A stretch of DNA of 62,936 bases from Solemya velesiana gill symbiont (GCF_002020805.1 NZ_MPRJ01000013.1:1-62936); one strand, 5' to 3'; counted from the first letter of the stretch, positions 30,438 to 40,525 are shown. Numbers and translations are program-made. Notes: generated from the sequence alone by a model not told the origin.

Positions 30438-31189
30438 CCAGACATGTACCTGCGGTACCCACAGTACAGCGTACCGGCTCTGATCCGGCGTTCTTCTCCT
30501 GTTGGGATATTCACTCTTACTATGGCGAAAGCTACATCGTGCAGGGTGTCAGTTTCTACATTCGCGAAGGCGAGGTCCTCGCGCTTCTCGGTCGAAACGG
30601 TGCGGGCAAGACCTCTACCCTGCGCTCCATTGCACGGGTGGACAGCCCCCAGGTCACCCATGGTGAGATCTGGCTGGATCACAAGCCCCTGCATAACATG
30701 AAGTCTCACGAGGCTGCCCAGAGCGGGGTGGGGCTGGCGCCGGAGGATCGGCGTATCATCGCCGGCATGACGGTGGAGGAGAATCTGATCTTCTCCCAGA
30801 TTGCTCCACCCGTCGGCTGGACCATCGAGCGTATTTACGAGCATTTCCCCAGGCTGGCGGAACGCCGCGAACAGAAGGCCACCACGCTTTCGGGTGGTGA
30901 GCAGCAGATGCTGGCGGTGGCCCGTGCCCTGGCCAGGGACATCAAGTTGCTGTTGCTGAACGAGCCCTACGAGGGCCTAGCGCCGGTGATCGTGCACGAG
31001 ATCGAGAAGATCGTCGACAGCATCAAGGAGCTGGGTATCACCACCATCATCGTGGAGCAGAACGCGGTGGCGGCGCTGCGTCTGGCAGATCGTGCCATTA
31101 TCCTCGACATGGGTCCGGTGGTGTTCGATGGCTTTGCGCAGGAGGTATTGGACAATGCAGATCTGCGTCAGCAGTACCTGGCAATTTAA
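30434..31189 (+). CDS. Liv-type ABC transporter ATPase (LivF-like), Walker B Asp replaced by Asn
   Basis: 251 residues, the only full-length frame of the operon. Walker A GRNGAGKTS near 55, signature LSGGEQQML near 152, and the H-loop region replaced by EQN as is usual in LivF. The Walker B motif reads LLLLNEPYEGLAP where relatives have LLLLDEP, a single G-to-A change removing the magnesium-coordinating Asp. This usually abolishes ATP hydrolysis. An N-terminal extension of about 23 residues precedes the domain. The open frame is thus probably also non-functional, in line with its neighbours. It may still be made, since the ATG overlaps the livG stop. Confidence 0.85.
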   Translation: MTRHVPAVPTVQRTGSDPAFFSCWDIHSYYGESYIVQGVSFYIREGEVLALLGRNGAGKTSTLRSIARVDSPQVTHGEIWLDHKPLHNMKSHEAAQSGVGLAPEDRRIIAGMTVEENLIFSQIAPPVGWTIERIYEHFPRLAERREQKATTLSGGEQQMLAVARALARDIKLLLLNEPYEGLAPVIVHEIEKIVDSIKELGITTIIVEQNAVAALRLADRAIILDMGPVVFDGFAQEVLDNADLRQQYLAI

Positions 31190-31217
31190 GTCCATACACG
31201 ATCCATCGTGACAAAAC

Positions 31218-31247
31218 AAAAAGCCCGGCATTACTGCCGGGCTTTTT
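31218..31247. terminator. Bidirectional terminator between livF and argF
   Basis: A perfect 13-bp stem (AAAAAGCCCGGCA / TGCCGGGCTTTTT) with a 4-base loop, serving the convergent livF and argF genes. Confidence 0.93.
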
Positions 31248-31277
31248 GTTTCAGCCTGTCGCGACGGGAGGTGCTGA

Positions 31278-32237
31278 TCAGCAGAGCAGCATCTCAAGCA
31301 GCGCTTTCTGGGAGTGGAGGCGGTTTTCCGCTTCATCCCACACCACGCTGTCGGGGCGGTCGATTACCGAGGCGCTCACCTCTTCGCCGCGATGAGCGGG
31401 GAGGCAGTGCATGAACAGGGCGTCATTGTTGGCCTGGGCCATGACGTCGTCGTTGACCTGGTAGATGGCGAAGGCCTTCTCGCGCTTGGCCTGCTCTTCC
31501 TCCTGGCCCATGCTGGCCCAGACATCGGTTACCACCAGGTCTGAACCGGCTGCCGCTTCCATCGGGTCACGGATGATCTGGCAGCGATCGCCAGCGGGAT
31601 CCATGATCTCGGTAATGGGATCGTAGCCTTCGGGGCAGGCGATGTTGAGCTTGAAATCGAACTGCCTGGCCGCGTTGATGTAGGAGTTGCACATGTTGTT
31701 GCCATCTCCCACCCAGGTGACCGTCTTGCCCTTGATGTCGCCCCGGTGCTCAAAGTAGGTCTGCATGTCGGCGATCAGCTGGCAGGGGTGCAGCAGGTCG
31801 GTCAGGGCATTGATCACGGGAACCCGGGAGTTGGCGGCGAACAGATCCACCTTCTCGTGTTCGAAGGTACGGATCATGATGCAGTCGACCATGCGCGACA
31901 TCACCCGTGCACTGTCCTCGATCGGCTCACCGCGGTCCAGTTGGGTGTCCCGGGGCGAGAGGAAGAGGGCGTGGCCGCCCAGCTGGGTCATGCCTGTCTC
32001 GAAAGAGACGCGGGTACGGGTGGATGACTTTTCGAAGATCATTCCCAGGGTTTGGTTTTTCAGCGGCTCGTGGATCTCGCCGGCATGCTGCATCTTCTTC
32101 AGTTCGGACGCGCGTGCAACCAGCGAGCGCAGCTCATCCGATGAGAGATCAAGCAGTGATAGAAAGTGCCTGGGCTGTTTGGTTTTAGTGTTTGCCATTG
32201 TCTGTTCGAATTCCGAGACTGCAGTTGAGTGTGACAT
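31278..32237 (-). CDS. argF: Ornithine carbamoyltransferase
   Basis: 319 residues, or 306 if the second Met ([11 protein letters not shown]) is used. It makes citrulline from ornithine and carbamoyl phosphate. The carbamoyl-phosphate loop [13 protein letters not shown] is near 70, DLLHPCQL near 145, and the ornithine-binding [13 protein letters not shown] near 275. Its first ATG overlaps the argD stop (TGATG), which supports the longer start through translational coupling. It is the promoter-distal gene of an argD-argF operon. Confidence 0.96.
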   Translation of the reverse strand: MSHSTAVSEFEQTMANTKTKQPRHFLSLLDLSSDELRSLVARASELKKMQHAGEIHEPLKNQTLGMIFEKSSTRTRVSFETGMTQLGGHALFLSPRDTQLDRGEPIEDSARVMSRMVDCIMIRTFEHEKVDLFAANSRVPVINALTDLLHPCQLIADMQTYFEHRGDIKGKTVTWVGDGNNMCNSYINAARQFDFKLNIACPEGYDPITEIMDPAGDRCQIIRDPMEAAAGSDLVVTDVWASMGQEEEQAKREKAFAIYQVNDDVMAQANNDALFMHCLPAHRGEEVSASVIDRPDSVVWDEAENRLHSQKALLEMLLC

Positions 32238-33409
32238 CAGCTCAGAAACTCCTTGATCAGGTTGGAAAGCGTGTCGACAAGCTGCTTGGCTTCGTCGTCG
32301 CTCAGGATCAGCGGTGGAAGCAACCGGATCACCTTATCTGCAGTTACATTGATGAGCAGGCCCTGCTCAAGCGCCTTGCCAACCAGTTCTGCACAGGGGC
32401 GGTCGAGTTCAATACCGATCAATAAGCCGGTACCCCGGATCTCCTCGATACCGGCCACGCCCTGCAGGGCGTCGGCAAAATCGGCCAGCAGCCTGGCGCC
32501 GAGTTGGTCCGCACGTTGGACGAGGTTGTTTCCTTCCAATGTTTCCAGTACCGCAACCGCCGCCGCGCAGGCAAGGGGGTTGCCGCCAAAGGTAGAGCCG
32601 TGGGTGCCGGGGCCGAATACCTCTGCAGCTTTACCCTTGGCCAGGCAGGCGCCGACGGGAACGCCGTTGCCCAGGCCTTTGGCCAGGGTCATCACATCGG
32701 GGGTGATGCCGTTGTGCTGGTGGGCAAACATTTTTCCGCTTCGGCCGACACCGGTCTGGATTTCATCCAGCATCATAAGCCAGTCATGCTCGTCACAGAT
32801 TTCACGAATCCGGTTAAGGTAATCCTCTGCCGGAATATTGATGCCGCCTTCCCCCTGGATCGGCTCCACGAGCACCGCTACAACGTTGGGTGTGTTCTCC
32901 GCGACCTGGGGCAGGCTGTCGATGTCGCCGAAAGGAATGCGTGCAAAGCCTTTTACCAGCGGCTCGAAACCGGCCTGGACCTTGCGGTTTCCAGTGGCTG
33001 AGAGGGTGGCCAGGGTGCGGCCATGGAAGCTGTTCTCCATAACCACGATAATCGGGTTCTCTACCCCTTTGGTGTGACCATAGAGACGGGCCAGCTTGAT
33101 GGCGGCTTCGTTAGCCTCTGCGCCAGAGTTGCTGAAGAATACGCGATCCATGCCGGACAGGCGGGTCAGCATGTCACCCAGTCGTTCCTGCAGGCTGATG
33201 CCATACAGGTTCGAGGTGTGAATCAGTTGACCGGCCTGGTCGCACAACGCCTCTTTAACGGCAGGGTGGGCGTGGCCAAGGCCGCACACAGCAATACCCG
33301 AAAGGGCATCCAGGTAACGATTGCCATCGGTATCCCATAACCAGGCGCCTTCGCCGCGCTGGAAACTGACCGGTAGCCGTTTGTAAGTGGCCATGAGTGA
33401 ATCCGTCAT
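32237..33409 (-). CDS. argD: Acetylornithine aminotransferase
   Basis: 390 residues, class-III PLP aminotransferase converting N-acetylglutamate semialdehyde to N-acetylornithine (possibly also succinyldiaminopimelate synthesis). Motifs: [18 protein letters not shown] near 94, [13 protein letters not shown] near 217, and the PLP lysine in [13 protein letters not shown] near 246. The operon begins with a sigma-70 promoter at 33525-33553 and a terminator-like hairpin lies between that promoter and the ATG. Co-transcribed with argF. Confidence 0.96.
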   Translation of the reverse strand: MTDSLMATYKRLPVSFQRGEGAWLWDTDGNRYLDALSGIAVCGLGHAHPAVKEALCDQAGQLIHTSNLYGISLQERLGDMLTRLSGMDRVFFSNSGAEANEAAIKLARLYGHTKGVENPIIVVMENSFHGRTLATLSATGNRKVQAGFEPLVKGFARIPFGDIDSLPQVAENTPNVVAVLVEPIQGEGGINIPAEDYLNRIREICDEHDWLMMLDEIQTGVGRSGKMFAHQHNGITPDVMTLAKGLGNGVPVGACLAKGKAAEVFGPGTHGSTFGGNPLACAAAVAVLETLEGNNLVQRADQLGARLLADFADALQGVAGIEEIRGTGLLIGIELDRPCAELVGKALEQGLLINVTADKVIRLLPPLILSDDEAKQLVDTLSNLIKEFLS

Positions 33410-33454
33410 ACTCTTCTACGTAAACGGGCAACTGGTTTGCCCGCCCCCTGAAAC

Positions 33455-33477
33455 AAAAAAGGCAGCCCGAGGCTGCT
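33455..33477 (-). terminator. Terminator-like hairpin in the argD leader
   Basis: On the minus strand GCAGCC-TCG-GGCTGC is followed by C and TTTTTT. It lies downstream of the argD promoter and upstream of the argD ATG, so most transcripts would meet it before the gene. Attenuation is possible. A second small stem GGGCAA/TTGCCC follows. Confidence 0.6.
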
Positions 33478-33524
33478 CCAAGTACCCCAAAAAACTACCC
33501 CCCGAAATATCAGGTAAACGGGAA

Positions 33525-33553
33525 AGTTTATCGATTGGTTTGAATGATTGCAA
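33525..33553 (-). promoter_or_regulatory. Sigma-70 promoter of argD-argF
   Basis: TTGCAA, 17-bp spacer, TAAACT on the minus strand. It predicts a leader of about 110 nt before argD. Confidence 0.5.
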
Positions 33554-33572
33554 TAGCTGGATTTATGCGGAC

Positions 33573-33601
33573 TTGAAGTTCTCATTGCCTCCGATTAAGG
33601 T
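33573..33601 (+). promoter_or_regulatory. Sigma-70 promoter of rnpB
   Basis: TTGAAG, 17-bp spacer, TAAGGT. The predicted start falls within a few bases of the RNA 5' end at about 33611. Confidence 0.6.
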
Positions 33602-33610
33602 GGAGGTTGT

Positions 33611-33971
33611 GGAGTCGGCCGGATGATCGCGGCCCTTATATATTAAGGGTGGAGGAAAGTCCGGGCTCCGGAGGGCTGGGTGCCAGGTAACGCCTGGGAG
33701 GCGCGAGCCTACGGAAAGTGCAGCAGAAAGTATACCGCCTAAGTCCGCAAGGGCCGGTAAGGGTGAAATGGTGCGGTAAGAGCGCACCGCGTCACCGGTA
33801 ACGGTGGCGGCACGGTAAACCCCACCCGGAGCAAGACCAAATAGGGAAGCAGGCGGCTCGTCCGCAACGTGTGGCCCACGCGGCTTCCGGGTAGGTTGCT
33901 TGAGGCGCACGGTGACGTGTTCCCAGATGAATGATCATCCTCGACAGAACCCGGCTTACAGGCCGACTCCC
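33611..33971 (+). ncRNA. rnpB: RNase P RNA, bacterial type A
   Basis: The catalytic RNA that trims tRNA 5' ends. Visible conserved parts: P1 arms GGAGTCGGCC and GGCCGACTCC at the two ends, GAGGAAAGTCCGGGCTCC near 33651, the J11/12 region CGGAAAGTGCAGCAGAAA near 33711, and CAGAACCCGGCTTACAGG near the 3' end. Length about 360 nt fits type A. It is divergent from argD and followed by mraZ, a common gammaproteobacterial order. Confidence 0.96.
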
Positions 33972-34130
33972 AACATTTTATTCCTAATTCACACCCCTAA
34001 ACCTCATAAATCACTTTAAGTGCGTGACTTACCGTCATGTTTTTTTGGTGTTTTATTCCTTACTTCTTTTAATTCCCGCTCGTAACCTCCTGTCTTTAAA
34101 GGAAGTTTTCCTGTTTTTGTGGGTATTTCC

Positions 34131-34184
34131 TTGACAAGTGGCAAAACCGATACCTATTATGGGGAGAAGTGGGAGAAAGTGGAT
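34131..34184 (+). promoter_or_regulatory. mraZ promoter and Mra box
   Basis: TTGACA (34131-34136), 18-bp spacer, TATTAT (34155-34160). Overlapping the -10 end are three TGGGN-type repeats at 10-bp intervals: TGGGG (34160), TGGGA (34170) and TGGAT (34180), each separated by 5 bp. This is the operator through which MraZ represses its own dcw operon. Confidence 0.88.
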
Positions 34185-34220
34185 TTTTTTGGAAAAAAAG
34201 GAATTATCGGGGCGCTTACA

Positions 34221-34676
34221 TTGTTTCGGGGTGTCAATCGACTCAATCTGGATGCCAAGGGGCGTCTTGCGATTCCGACGCGTTTTCGCGATCGGTTGCG
34301 GGATTGCTGTGCCTCCGAATTGGTCATTACCGTTGATACCGATCACTGCCTTCTGATCTACCCTCTGCCCGAATGGCAGGAGATCGAGCGCAAGCTGATG
34401 AACCTCCCTTCCTTTAATAAGGCTGCCAGGCGCCTGCAGAGGCTGCTGGTAGGGCATGCCACTGAAGTGGAAATGGACGCCCAGGGGCGGGTGCTGTTGC
34501 CTCCGCCACTGAGAGATTTTGCCGGTCTGAATAAACATGCGGTGCTGATCGGCCAGGGAAACAAGTTTGAACTGTGGGATGAAGAGCGCTGGAACGGACA
34601 GCGCGATGAATGGCTGGAAGAGGCCGATTTAGAGTCTCTTGAACTGCCGGCCGATCTGGAAACTTTGTCGATCTGA
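34221..34676 (+). CDS. mraZ: MraZ, dcw-operon transcriptional regulator
   Basis: 151 residues from a TTG start at 34221. A longer frame reaches back to 34119, but it would begin upstream of the promoter, so it is excluded. It has two SpoVT/AbrB-type DxxGR repeats: [20 protein letters not shown] at the start and [20 protein letters not shown] near 83. It binds the TGGGN repeats in its own promoter as a ring-shaped oligomer and represses the dcw operon. First gene of the cluster; rsmH follows after 2 bp. Confidence 0.94.
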   Translation: MFRGVNRLNLDAKGRLAIPTRFRDRLRDCCASELVITVDTDHCLLIYPLPEWQEIERKLMNLPSFNKAARRLQRLLVGHATEVEMDAQGRVLLPPPLRDFAGLNKHAVLIGQGNKFELWDEERWNGQRDEWLEEADLESLELPADLETLSI

Positions 34677-34678
34677 CG

Positions 34679-35614
34679 ATGGCGGATATGAGCGAACATC
34701 TGCCGGTGCTGTTCAACGAGTCACTTGAGGCGCTGAATATTAGGCCGTCCGGCGTTTATATCGACGGAACCTTTGGTCGGGGAGGTCACAGTGATGCCAT
34801 CCTCAAGGCCCTGGGGCCAGAAGGGCGGTTGATTGCCATCGACAAGGACCCGGATGCGATAGCGGCGGCGGAAGCGGCGTTTGGCGGGGATCGGCGTTTT
34901 GTAATAGAGCAGGGCTCTTTTGCGATGCTTGAGACGTTTGCGGAGAAACACCAGGTGGTTGGTCGGGTCGATGGCCTTTTGCTCGACCAGGGGGTTTCTT
35001 CACCCCAACTGGATCGCCCGGAGCGGGGGTTCAGTTTCCTGAGCGACGGTCCTCTGGATATGCGCATGGACAACTCTGCGGGGTTGAGCGCGGCGCAGTG
35101 GCTCGCCGGGGCCGAGGCGGATGAGATTGCCCGGGTACTGAAAGAGTATGGCGAGGAGCGCTTTGCCAGGCGAATCGCACGGGCCATCGTGGCGGCGTGC
35201 CAGGAGTGTGCCATAACGACCACGCGCCAGTTGGCGGAGATCATCGCTGCGGCAAACCCGAGCCATGAAAAGGGCAAGCATCCGGCGACCCGCAGCTTTC
35301 AGGCGATACGTATACATATTAATAAAGAGCTCGAGGATCTTGGTGCCTGTCTTGATCAGGCGCTTGATGTGCTGGCCCCCGGGGGGAGGCTTGCAGTTAT
35401 CAGTTTTCACTCGTTGGAAGATCGCATCGTAAAGCGTTTTATGCGTGACGGCGAAAGGGGTGGGCAGTTTCCTCCTGGATTACCTGTCACCCAGGACCAG
35501 CTCAAGCCCAAGCTGAAGCGGATAGGGAAGGCGATGCGGCCATCCAAGGAGGAAGTTTCGGAAAATCCCCGTGCACGCAGTTCAGTGTTGCGGGTTGCGG
35601 AGCGGCTTTCATGA
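34679..35614 (+). CDS. rsmH: 16S rRNA m4C1402 methyltransferase RsmH
   Basis: 311 residues, full length. It methylates N4 of C1402 in 16S rRNA using [19 protein letters not shown] near the N-terminus, SAM-binding [10 protein letters not shown] near 30, [13 protein letters not shown] near 100, [14 protein letters not shown] near 205, and [12 protein letters not shown] near 243. The ATG at 34679 or 34688 is possible. It ends in a 4-bp overlap with ftsL. Confidence 0.97.
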   Translation: MADMSEHLPVLFNESLEALNIRPSGVYIDGTFGRGGHSDAILKALGPEGRLIAIDKDPDAIAAAEAAFGGDRRFVIEQGSFAMLETFAEKHQVVGRVDGLLLDQGVSSPQLDRPERGFSFLSDGPLDMRMDNSAGLSAAQWLAGAEADEIARVLKEYGEERFARRIARAIVAACQECAITTTRQLAEIIAAANPSHEKGKHPATRSFQAIRIHINKELEDLGACLDQALDVLAPGGRLAVISFHSLEDRIVKRFMRDGERGGQFPPGLPVTQDQLKPKLKRIGKAMRPSKEEVSENPRARSSVLRVAERLS

Positions 35615-35889
35615 GTCGCGGCCGCTTTATTGCGTTGGTTGTTTTGATCATTGCGGTGCTCGTATCGGCAACTGGGGTGGTCTATGCCAAGTACTCCTCG
35701 CGCAAGTACTTCGTGGAACTGCAGTTGCTGAGAACAGAGCGTGATGCTGTTGATGTCGAATGGGGGCGTTTGCAGCTGGAGCAGAGCACTTGGGCAACCC
35801 ATGGGCGTGTGGAGCGCCTGGCGCGCAAGAAATTAAAAATGCACATCCCTTCATCTGAAGAGGTGGTGGTAATCAGGTCCGGTAAATGA
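35611..35889 (+). CDS. ftsL: Cell division protein FtsL
   Basis: 92 residues with one membrane helix ([20 protein letters not shown]) followed by a leucine-zipper-like coiled coil ([20 protein letters not shown], then [20 protein letters not shown]). FtsL joins FtsQ and FtsB in the periplasm to recruit FtsW/FtsI. Identified by structure and position between rsmH and ftsI, with 4-bp overlaps on both sides. Confidence 0.9.
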   Translation: MSRGRFIALVVLIIAVLVSATGVVYAKYSSRKYFVELQLLRTERDAVDVEWGRLQLEQSTWATHGRVERLARKKLKMHIPSSEEVVVIRSGK

Positions 35890-37640
35890 GCGGCAAGAAA
35901 CGGCAGAAAAGGGCTGAAAAGGCTCTGAAAAAGGAGAAGGTGGCGCTGCCCAGTTATCGGGCGCGGCGCTGGACCCTGCTTGCCCTGATGGGGGTCGCCT
36001 CCGTTGCGCTGGTGTGGCGTGCCGTTGATCAACAGATATTTGAGACTGATTTTCTGCAGACCGAGGGTGAGCGCAGGCATCTGCGGGTTGTCGAGATGTC
36101 GGCACATCGGGGCATGATCAATGATCGCTATGGCGAGCCACTGGCTATCAGTACGCCCGTCGATTCCATCTGGGCCAACCCCAGGGTGCTCTCCCCCGAC
36201 CGTCGTGTTTTGGTGCCGCTGGCCAAGGCGTTGGGCAAGGAGACCAATGAATTGCGGCGGTTGCTGGCTCAGCGAAGCAATCGCTCTTTTGTCTACCTCC
36301 AGCGGCGGGTCAATCCGGATCTGGCTGAGAAGGTGATGGCTCTTGATATCGATGGTGTGGAGCTGCAACGGGAGTTCCGTCGTTACTATCCGGCCGGTGA
36401 GGTGTTTTCCCATGTTGTCGGGTTCACCAATGTCGATGACCAGGGGCAGGAGGGGCTCGAACTCGCTTTTGATCAGTGGCTGCAGGGAACCCCTGGAAAG
36501 AAACGTGTCATCCGTGATGGACGAGCGCGTGCAGTAAAGGATGTGGAGAGTATTCGCAAGCCATTGCCGGGCAAGGAGCTCCATCTCAGTCTTGATCGTC
36601 GACTGCAGTTTCTCGCTTACCGGGAGCTCAAGGGAGCGGTGAAACACCACAAGGCCAAATCCGGTTCTGCCGTTATATTGGACGCGCGTACGGGTGAAGT
36701 GCTGGCGATGGTCAACCAGCCGTCGTACAACCCGAATGGTTCAAAGGATGCGCGTGGCGGTCGTTTTCGCAATCGTGCCCTGACCGATGTATTCGAGCCC
36801 GGTTCCACCATGAAGCCTTTTACCGTGGCGGCTGCGCTCGAATCCGGCCGGTATCGTCCAAGCACTGCAATTGATACTACGCCCGGTTTCTATAAAGTCG
36901 GTCGGCACCAGATCAAGGACATCCGCAATTACGGGAAGATCGACGTCTCCACGGTGATTCGCAAGTCGAGCAACGTGGGTGCAAGCAAATTAGCCCTGGA
37001 TCTGCCTCGTGAAGAGCTTTGGAGCTACTTCTTCAAAATGGGATTCGGCGATCCCACCAACACAGGCTTCCCGGGCGAGGCAGGTGGTCAGCTCACCCCT
37101 CATGTTCAGTGGTCGAAGATAGATCATGCAACCTTGTCCTTTGGGTATGGTCTCTCGGTCACGCCGCTGCAGTTGGCGCGGGCCTATGCTGTGCTTGCCG
37201 CCGATGGCATCAAGTTCCCCATCTCCCTGCTGCGCCTGGACGAGGAGCCTAGAGGTGAGCGGGTAATGCGTGCCGAGGTGGCCAAGAATGTCAGGCAGAT
37301 GCTCAAGGCCGTGGTCTCTGCTGAGGGCACAGCTCCGGCTGCGGCAGTACCTGGATACCAGGTGGCCGGTAAGACCGGCACGGTAAAGAAGATCACCTCC
37401 GGAGGGTACTCGGAAGACAAGTATCTTGCCGTTTTTGCAGGCATGGCGCCTGCCAGTGATCCGCGCCTGGTGATGGTGGTAATGATCGACGAGCCACGGG
37501 CCGGTAAGTATTACGGTGGCCAGGTTGCTGCGCCAGTTTTCTCGAAAGTGATGGCTGGCGCATTGCGTCTGCTCAACGTGGCGCCTGATGATCTGTCGGC
37601 CGATTCGGTGAGGCTGGCAGGCCTGGGGGCTGAGCAATGA
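35886..37640 (+). CDS. ftsI: Peptidoglycan transpeptidase FtsI (PBP3)
   Basis: 584 residues. A Lys-rich cytoplasmic N-terminus, one membrane helix (TLLALMGVASVALVWRAVD), a pedestal domain (RGMINDRYGEPLAISTPVDS), then the transpeptidase. Active-site motifs: SxxK with the acylated Ser in GSTMKPF near 305, SSN near 360 (RKSSNVGAS) and KTG near 497 (AGKTGTVKK). It cross-links septal peptidoglycan with FtsW. It overlaps ftsL and murE by 4 bp. Confidence 0.97.
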   Translation: MSGKKRQKRAEKALKKEKVALPSYRARRWTLLALMGVASVALVWRAVDQQIFETDFLQTEGERRHLRVVEMSAHRGMINDRYGEPLAISTPVDSIWANPRVLSPDRRVLVPLAKALGKETNELRRLLAQRSNRSFVYLQRRVNPDLAEKVMALDIDGVELQREFRRYYPAGEVFSHVVGFTNVDDQGQEGLELAFDQWLQGTPGKKRVIRDGRARAVKDVESIRKPLPGKELHLSLDRRLQFLAYRELKGAVKHHKAKSGSAVILDARTGEVLAMVNQPSYNPNGSKDARGGRFRNRALTDVFEPGSTMKPFTVAAALESGRYRPSTAIDTTPGFYKVGRHQIKDIRNYGKIDVSTVIRKSSNVGASKLALDLPREELWSYFFKMGFGDPTNTGFPGEAGGQLTPHVQWSKIDHATLSFGYGLSVTPLQLARAYAVLAADGIKFPISLLRLDEEPRGERVMRAEVAKNVRQMLKAVVSAEGTAPAAAVPGYQVAGKTGTVKKITSGGYSEDKYLAVFAGMAPASDPRLVMVVMIDEPRAGKYYGGQVAAPVFSKVMAGALRLLNVAPDDLSADSVRLAGLGAEQ

Positions 37641-39163
37641 TGGCGGCCATCAGGCTACAAGAGGGCATGACCCTGTCGGAACTGCTGGGTGGTATCGCCA
37701 GTGTATCTGCGTCATCTGATCGCCATATCGAGAGTCTTGCGATCGACAGCCGCCTGGTCGCCACCGGGTCACTTTTTCTTGCCTGCTCCGGGAGCGCCAG
37801 GCATGGGCTTGAGTTTTTGTCCCAGGCACTCTCGGCCGGGGCGGTCGCCGTGGTTTGCGAACCGGATGAGCAGTGGAGTGCCGAGCATATCGAGCAGTTG
37901 GCGGCAGAGACACAGGTGCCCCTGCTGCAGGTGGAAGGTTTGAGTCGGCAGGTGAGTCGTATTGCCGGGCGCTTTTACGATCACCCCAGCGCCGGGTTTC
38001 CCCTGGTAGGTATAACGGGTACTAACGGCAAGACAAGCTGCAGCCAGTTTCTGGCACAAGCGCTGGCCCCTGATCTTCGTTGCGCAGTGATAGGCACGTT
38101 GGGTAATGGTTTTCTGGGAGACTTGAAGCCCGGCATTCATACCACGCCGGATCCGGTGGAGTTGCAATCGGTTCTGGCTGAAGTGAAAAAGGAAGGTGCC
38201 GACCTGGTGGCCATGGAGGTCTCCTCTCACGCACTTGATCAGGGGCGTGCAGAAGACTTGCGATTCGATATCGCGGTATTGACCAATCTCTCGCGTGATC
38301 ATCTCGACTATCACGGCACCATGGCAAGTTACGAGGCAGCCAAGCGGCGCCTCTTTTTCATGCCCGGCCTGGGCTGTGCCGTGCTTAACATGGACGATGC
38401 ATTTGGACGCAGCCTGGCGGCGGAGCTTCCGTCCGGGCTGCGTCGTATTGGCTACGCCATCGAGGCAAAAGATGAGGATGGCCTGGATGAATGGATCTTC
38501 GTGGATGAGATCCATTCAGGTGTTGAAGGTATGCGTATCTCGGTGCGCAGCAGTTGGGGGGATGGTGTGCTGAATACCTCTCTTCTGGGTCGCTTCAATG
38601 TCAGCAACCTGTTAGCGGTGCTCGGGGTGCTGCTCGAGAGAGGCGAGGGTCTGGAGAAGGCCCTGGCTCGACTCTCCTGCGTTGAGACGGCGCCTGGCCG
38701 CATGGAGCATTTTGGTGGCGGAGAGCAGCCGCTCGTTGTCGTGGATTTCGCGCATACTCCGGATGCTCTGGAGCATGCCCTGGTGGCCCTGCGTCCCCAC
38801 GCCAAAGGTGAGTTGAGCGTGGTATTTGGATGTGGTGGTGATCGTGATCGAGGCAAGCGGGCCGGGATGGGTGCGGTGGCAGAACGCCTGGCAGACAGGG
38901 TGTGGGTGACGGATGACAATCCCCGCAGCGAAGACGGCGACGGGATTATTAAAGATATTTTGAACGGTGTATCCAGGCCCGAGACGGTTGTGGTGCAGCG
39001 GGACAGGGCTGAAGCCATTGCCGATGCGATCAATCGTGCATCCCCTGGGGACCTGGTGCTTGTGGCAGGCAAAGGCCATGAAGCATACCAACAGGTGGGT
39101 GATCTGAAACTCCCCTTCAGTGACAGTGAACAGGTCTTGAAATCGTTGGGGGTGGTGCAGTGA
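37637..39163 (+). CDS. murE: UDP-MurNAc-L-Ala-D-Glu:meso-DAP ligase MurE
   Basis: 508 residues. It adds the third stem-peptide residue. ATP loop VGITGTNGKTSCS near 119, carbamylated-lysine region near 230, and the meso-diaminopimelate-selecting motif DNPRSEDG near 432, which indicates Gram-negative type peptidoglycan. The start follows the ftsI stop by overlap (TGATGG). Either of two adjacent Met codons could be used. Confidence 0.97.
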   Translation: MMAAIRLQEGMTLSELLGGIASVSASSDRHIESLAIDSRLVATGSLFLACSGSARHGLEFLSQALSAGAVAVVCEPDEQWSAEHIEQLAAETQVPLLQVEGLSRQVSRIAGRFYDHPSAGFPLVGITGTNGKTSCSQFLAQALAPDLRCAVIGTLGNGFLGDLKPGIHTTPDPVELQSVLAEVKKEGADLVAMEVSSHALDQGRAEDLRFDIAVLTNLSRDHLDYHGTMASYEAAKRRLFFMPGLGCAVLNMDDAFGRSLAAELPSGLRRIGYAIEAKDEDGLDEWIFVDEIHSGVEGMRISVRSSWGDGVLNTSLLGRFNVSNLLAVLGVLLERGEGLEKALARLSCVETAPGRMEHFGGGEQPLVVVDFAHTPDALEHALVALRPHAKGELSVVFGCGGDRDRGKRAGMGAVAERLADRVWVTDDNPRSEDGDGIIKDILNGVSRPETVVVQRDRAEAIADAINRASPGDLVLVAGKGHEAYQQVGDLKLPFSDSEQVLKSLGVVQ

Positions 39164-40524
39164 TCAGCTTTACCACCACTTCGGTAGCAGAACAGCTCGG
39201 CACTCAGCATTTGGGTGCCGAAGTCTGCTTCAGCAGTGTCAGTACAGATACCCGCACGATCGGGTCAGGCGATCTTTTCGTCGCTATCCAGGGTCCGAGT
39301 TTCGATGCCCACGATTTCATCGGCCGGGTCAAGGCGTCTGGTGCGGCCGCAGCCATGGTGAGTCGCGAAAGCGATGTGGCCATTTCACAGGTTGTGGTGC
39401 CGGATACCCGTATCGGACTGGGGCGCTTGGCAGCACTCTGGCGGCAGGCCAGCAATGCGCCGCTTGTGGCCGTTACCGGGAGCAACGGCAAGACCACGGT
39501 GAAAGAGATGTTGGCAGTCATACTGGCCAAGAGCGGTACAGTACTCTCCACCCAGGGCAACCTGAACAATGACATTGGTCTTCCCCTTACCCTGATGCGA
39601 CTGCAGGAGCAGGACTACGCGGTGGTCGAGATGGGCGCCAACCACGGCGGAGAGATCGAATACCTGAGCAGCATCGCCCGACCGGACGTGGCGGTGCTGA
39701 CCAATGCGGCTCGCGCCCACCTGGAGGGATTCGGCAGCGTGGAAGGGGTTGCCCGGGCCAAGGGCGAGATCGTCACCGGACTGGCAGATGGTGGCTGGTT
39801 CGTATTCAACGGCGACGATACCTGGGCGCCGCTCTGGCGGGAGCTTGCCGGGGATCGGCAGGTACGCACATTCGGCGTCAGGCAGCTGGCGGATGTTCAC
39901 AGCCCTGAAGACGCGTGGGAGGTCCATTGGACAGAGACCGGCTTCTGCAGCCGTTTTCCGGTGATCACCCCAGAGGGTGAAGTGACGATCGAATTGGCCC
40001 TGGCAGGTCGCCATAACCGTATGAATGCGCTGGCTGCAGTTGCTGCAGCACAGTTGCTTGGCATATCCCTTGAGCAGATCAGGGAGGGCTTGGCATCTCT
40101 TGCGCCTGTCAAAGGGCGACTGCAGCCCCTTGCCGGGAAAAACGGGATCGGCCTGATCGATGACAGCTACAACGCTAATCCGGATTCGGTCAACGCCGCC
40201 ATCGATGTCTTGGTCACGGCACCCGGGCGTCGCTTCCTGGTGCTTGGGGAGTTGGTTGAAATGGGTGAGGAAGGTCAGTTGTTCTACCGTGAATTGGGCG
40301 AATATGCCAGGAGGGCCGGCATCGAGCATCTCTATGCAATGAGCGAGGCCGGGGGTGCCGCAGATGCGTTTGGTGAAGGCGGTTGCCTGTTCGAGACCCA
40401 CGAGGAACTCGCTGGTGCATTGTTGAATACGTTGAATCCAGGAGACCGTGTCCTGGTGAAAGGATCACGGAAAGCCGCAATGGAGCAGGTCATCAACGCA
40501 TTGCTGGAAGGGGAGGTAGACTGA
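39160..40524 (+). CDS. murF: UDP-MurNAc-tripeptide:D-Ala-D-Ala ligase MurF
   Basis: 454 residues. ATP loop [16 protein letters not shown] near 107, the [13 protein letters not shown] region near 130, the Mur-ligase [16 protein letters not shown] near 163 and [17 protein letters not shown] near 330. It finishes the UDP-MurNAc-pentapeptide. It overlaps murE by 4 bp; mraY follows after 1 bp. Confidence 0.97.
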   Translation: MISFTTTSVAEQLGTQHLGAEVCFSSVSTDTRTIGSGDLFVAIQGPSFDAHDFIGRVKASGAAAAMVSRESDVAISQVVVPDTRIGLGRLAALWRQASNAPLVAVTGSNGKTTVKEMLAVILAKSGTVLSTQGNLNNDIGLPLTLMRLQEQDYAVVEMGANHGGEIEYLSSIARPDVAVLTNAARAHLEGFGSVEGVARAKGEIVTGLADGGWFVFNGDDTWAPLWRELAGDRQVRTFGVRQLADVHSPEDAWEVHWTETGFCSRFPVITPEGEVTIELALAGRHNRMNALAAVAAAQLLGISLEQIREGLASLAPVKGRLQPLAGKNGIGLIDDSYNANPDSVNAAIDVLVTAPGRRFLVLGELVEMGEEGQLFYRELGEYARRAGIEHLYAMSEAGGAADAFGEGGCLFETHEELAGALLNTLNPGDRVLVKGSRKAAMEQVINALLEGEVD

Positions 40525-40525
40525 G

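Noticed and set aside
33563-33910. 115-codon minus-strand ORF
   Set aside because: Lies inside the RNase P RNA gene.
34119-34220. Longer N-terminus for MraZ
   Set aside because: It would begin upstream of the promoter and Mra box, and conserved MraZ sequence begins at the TTG at 34221.
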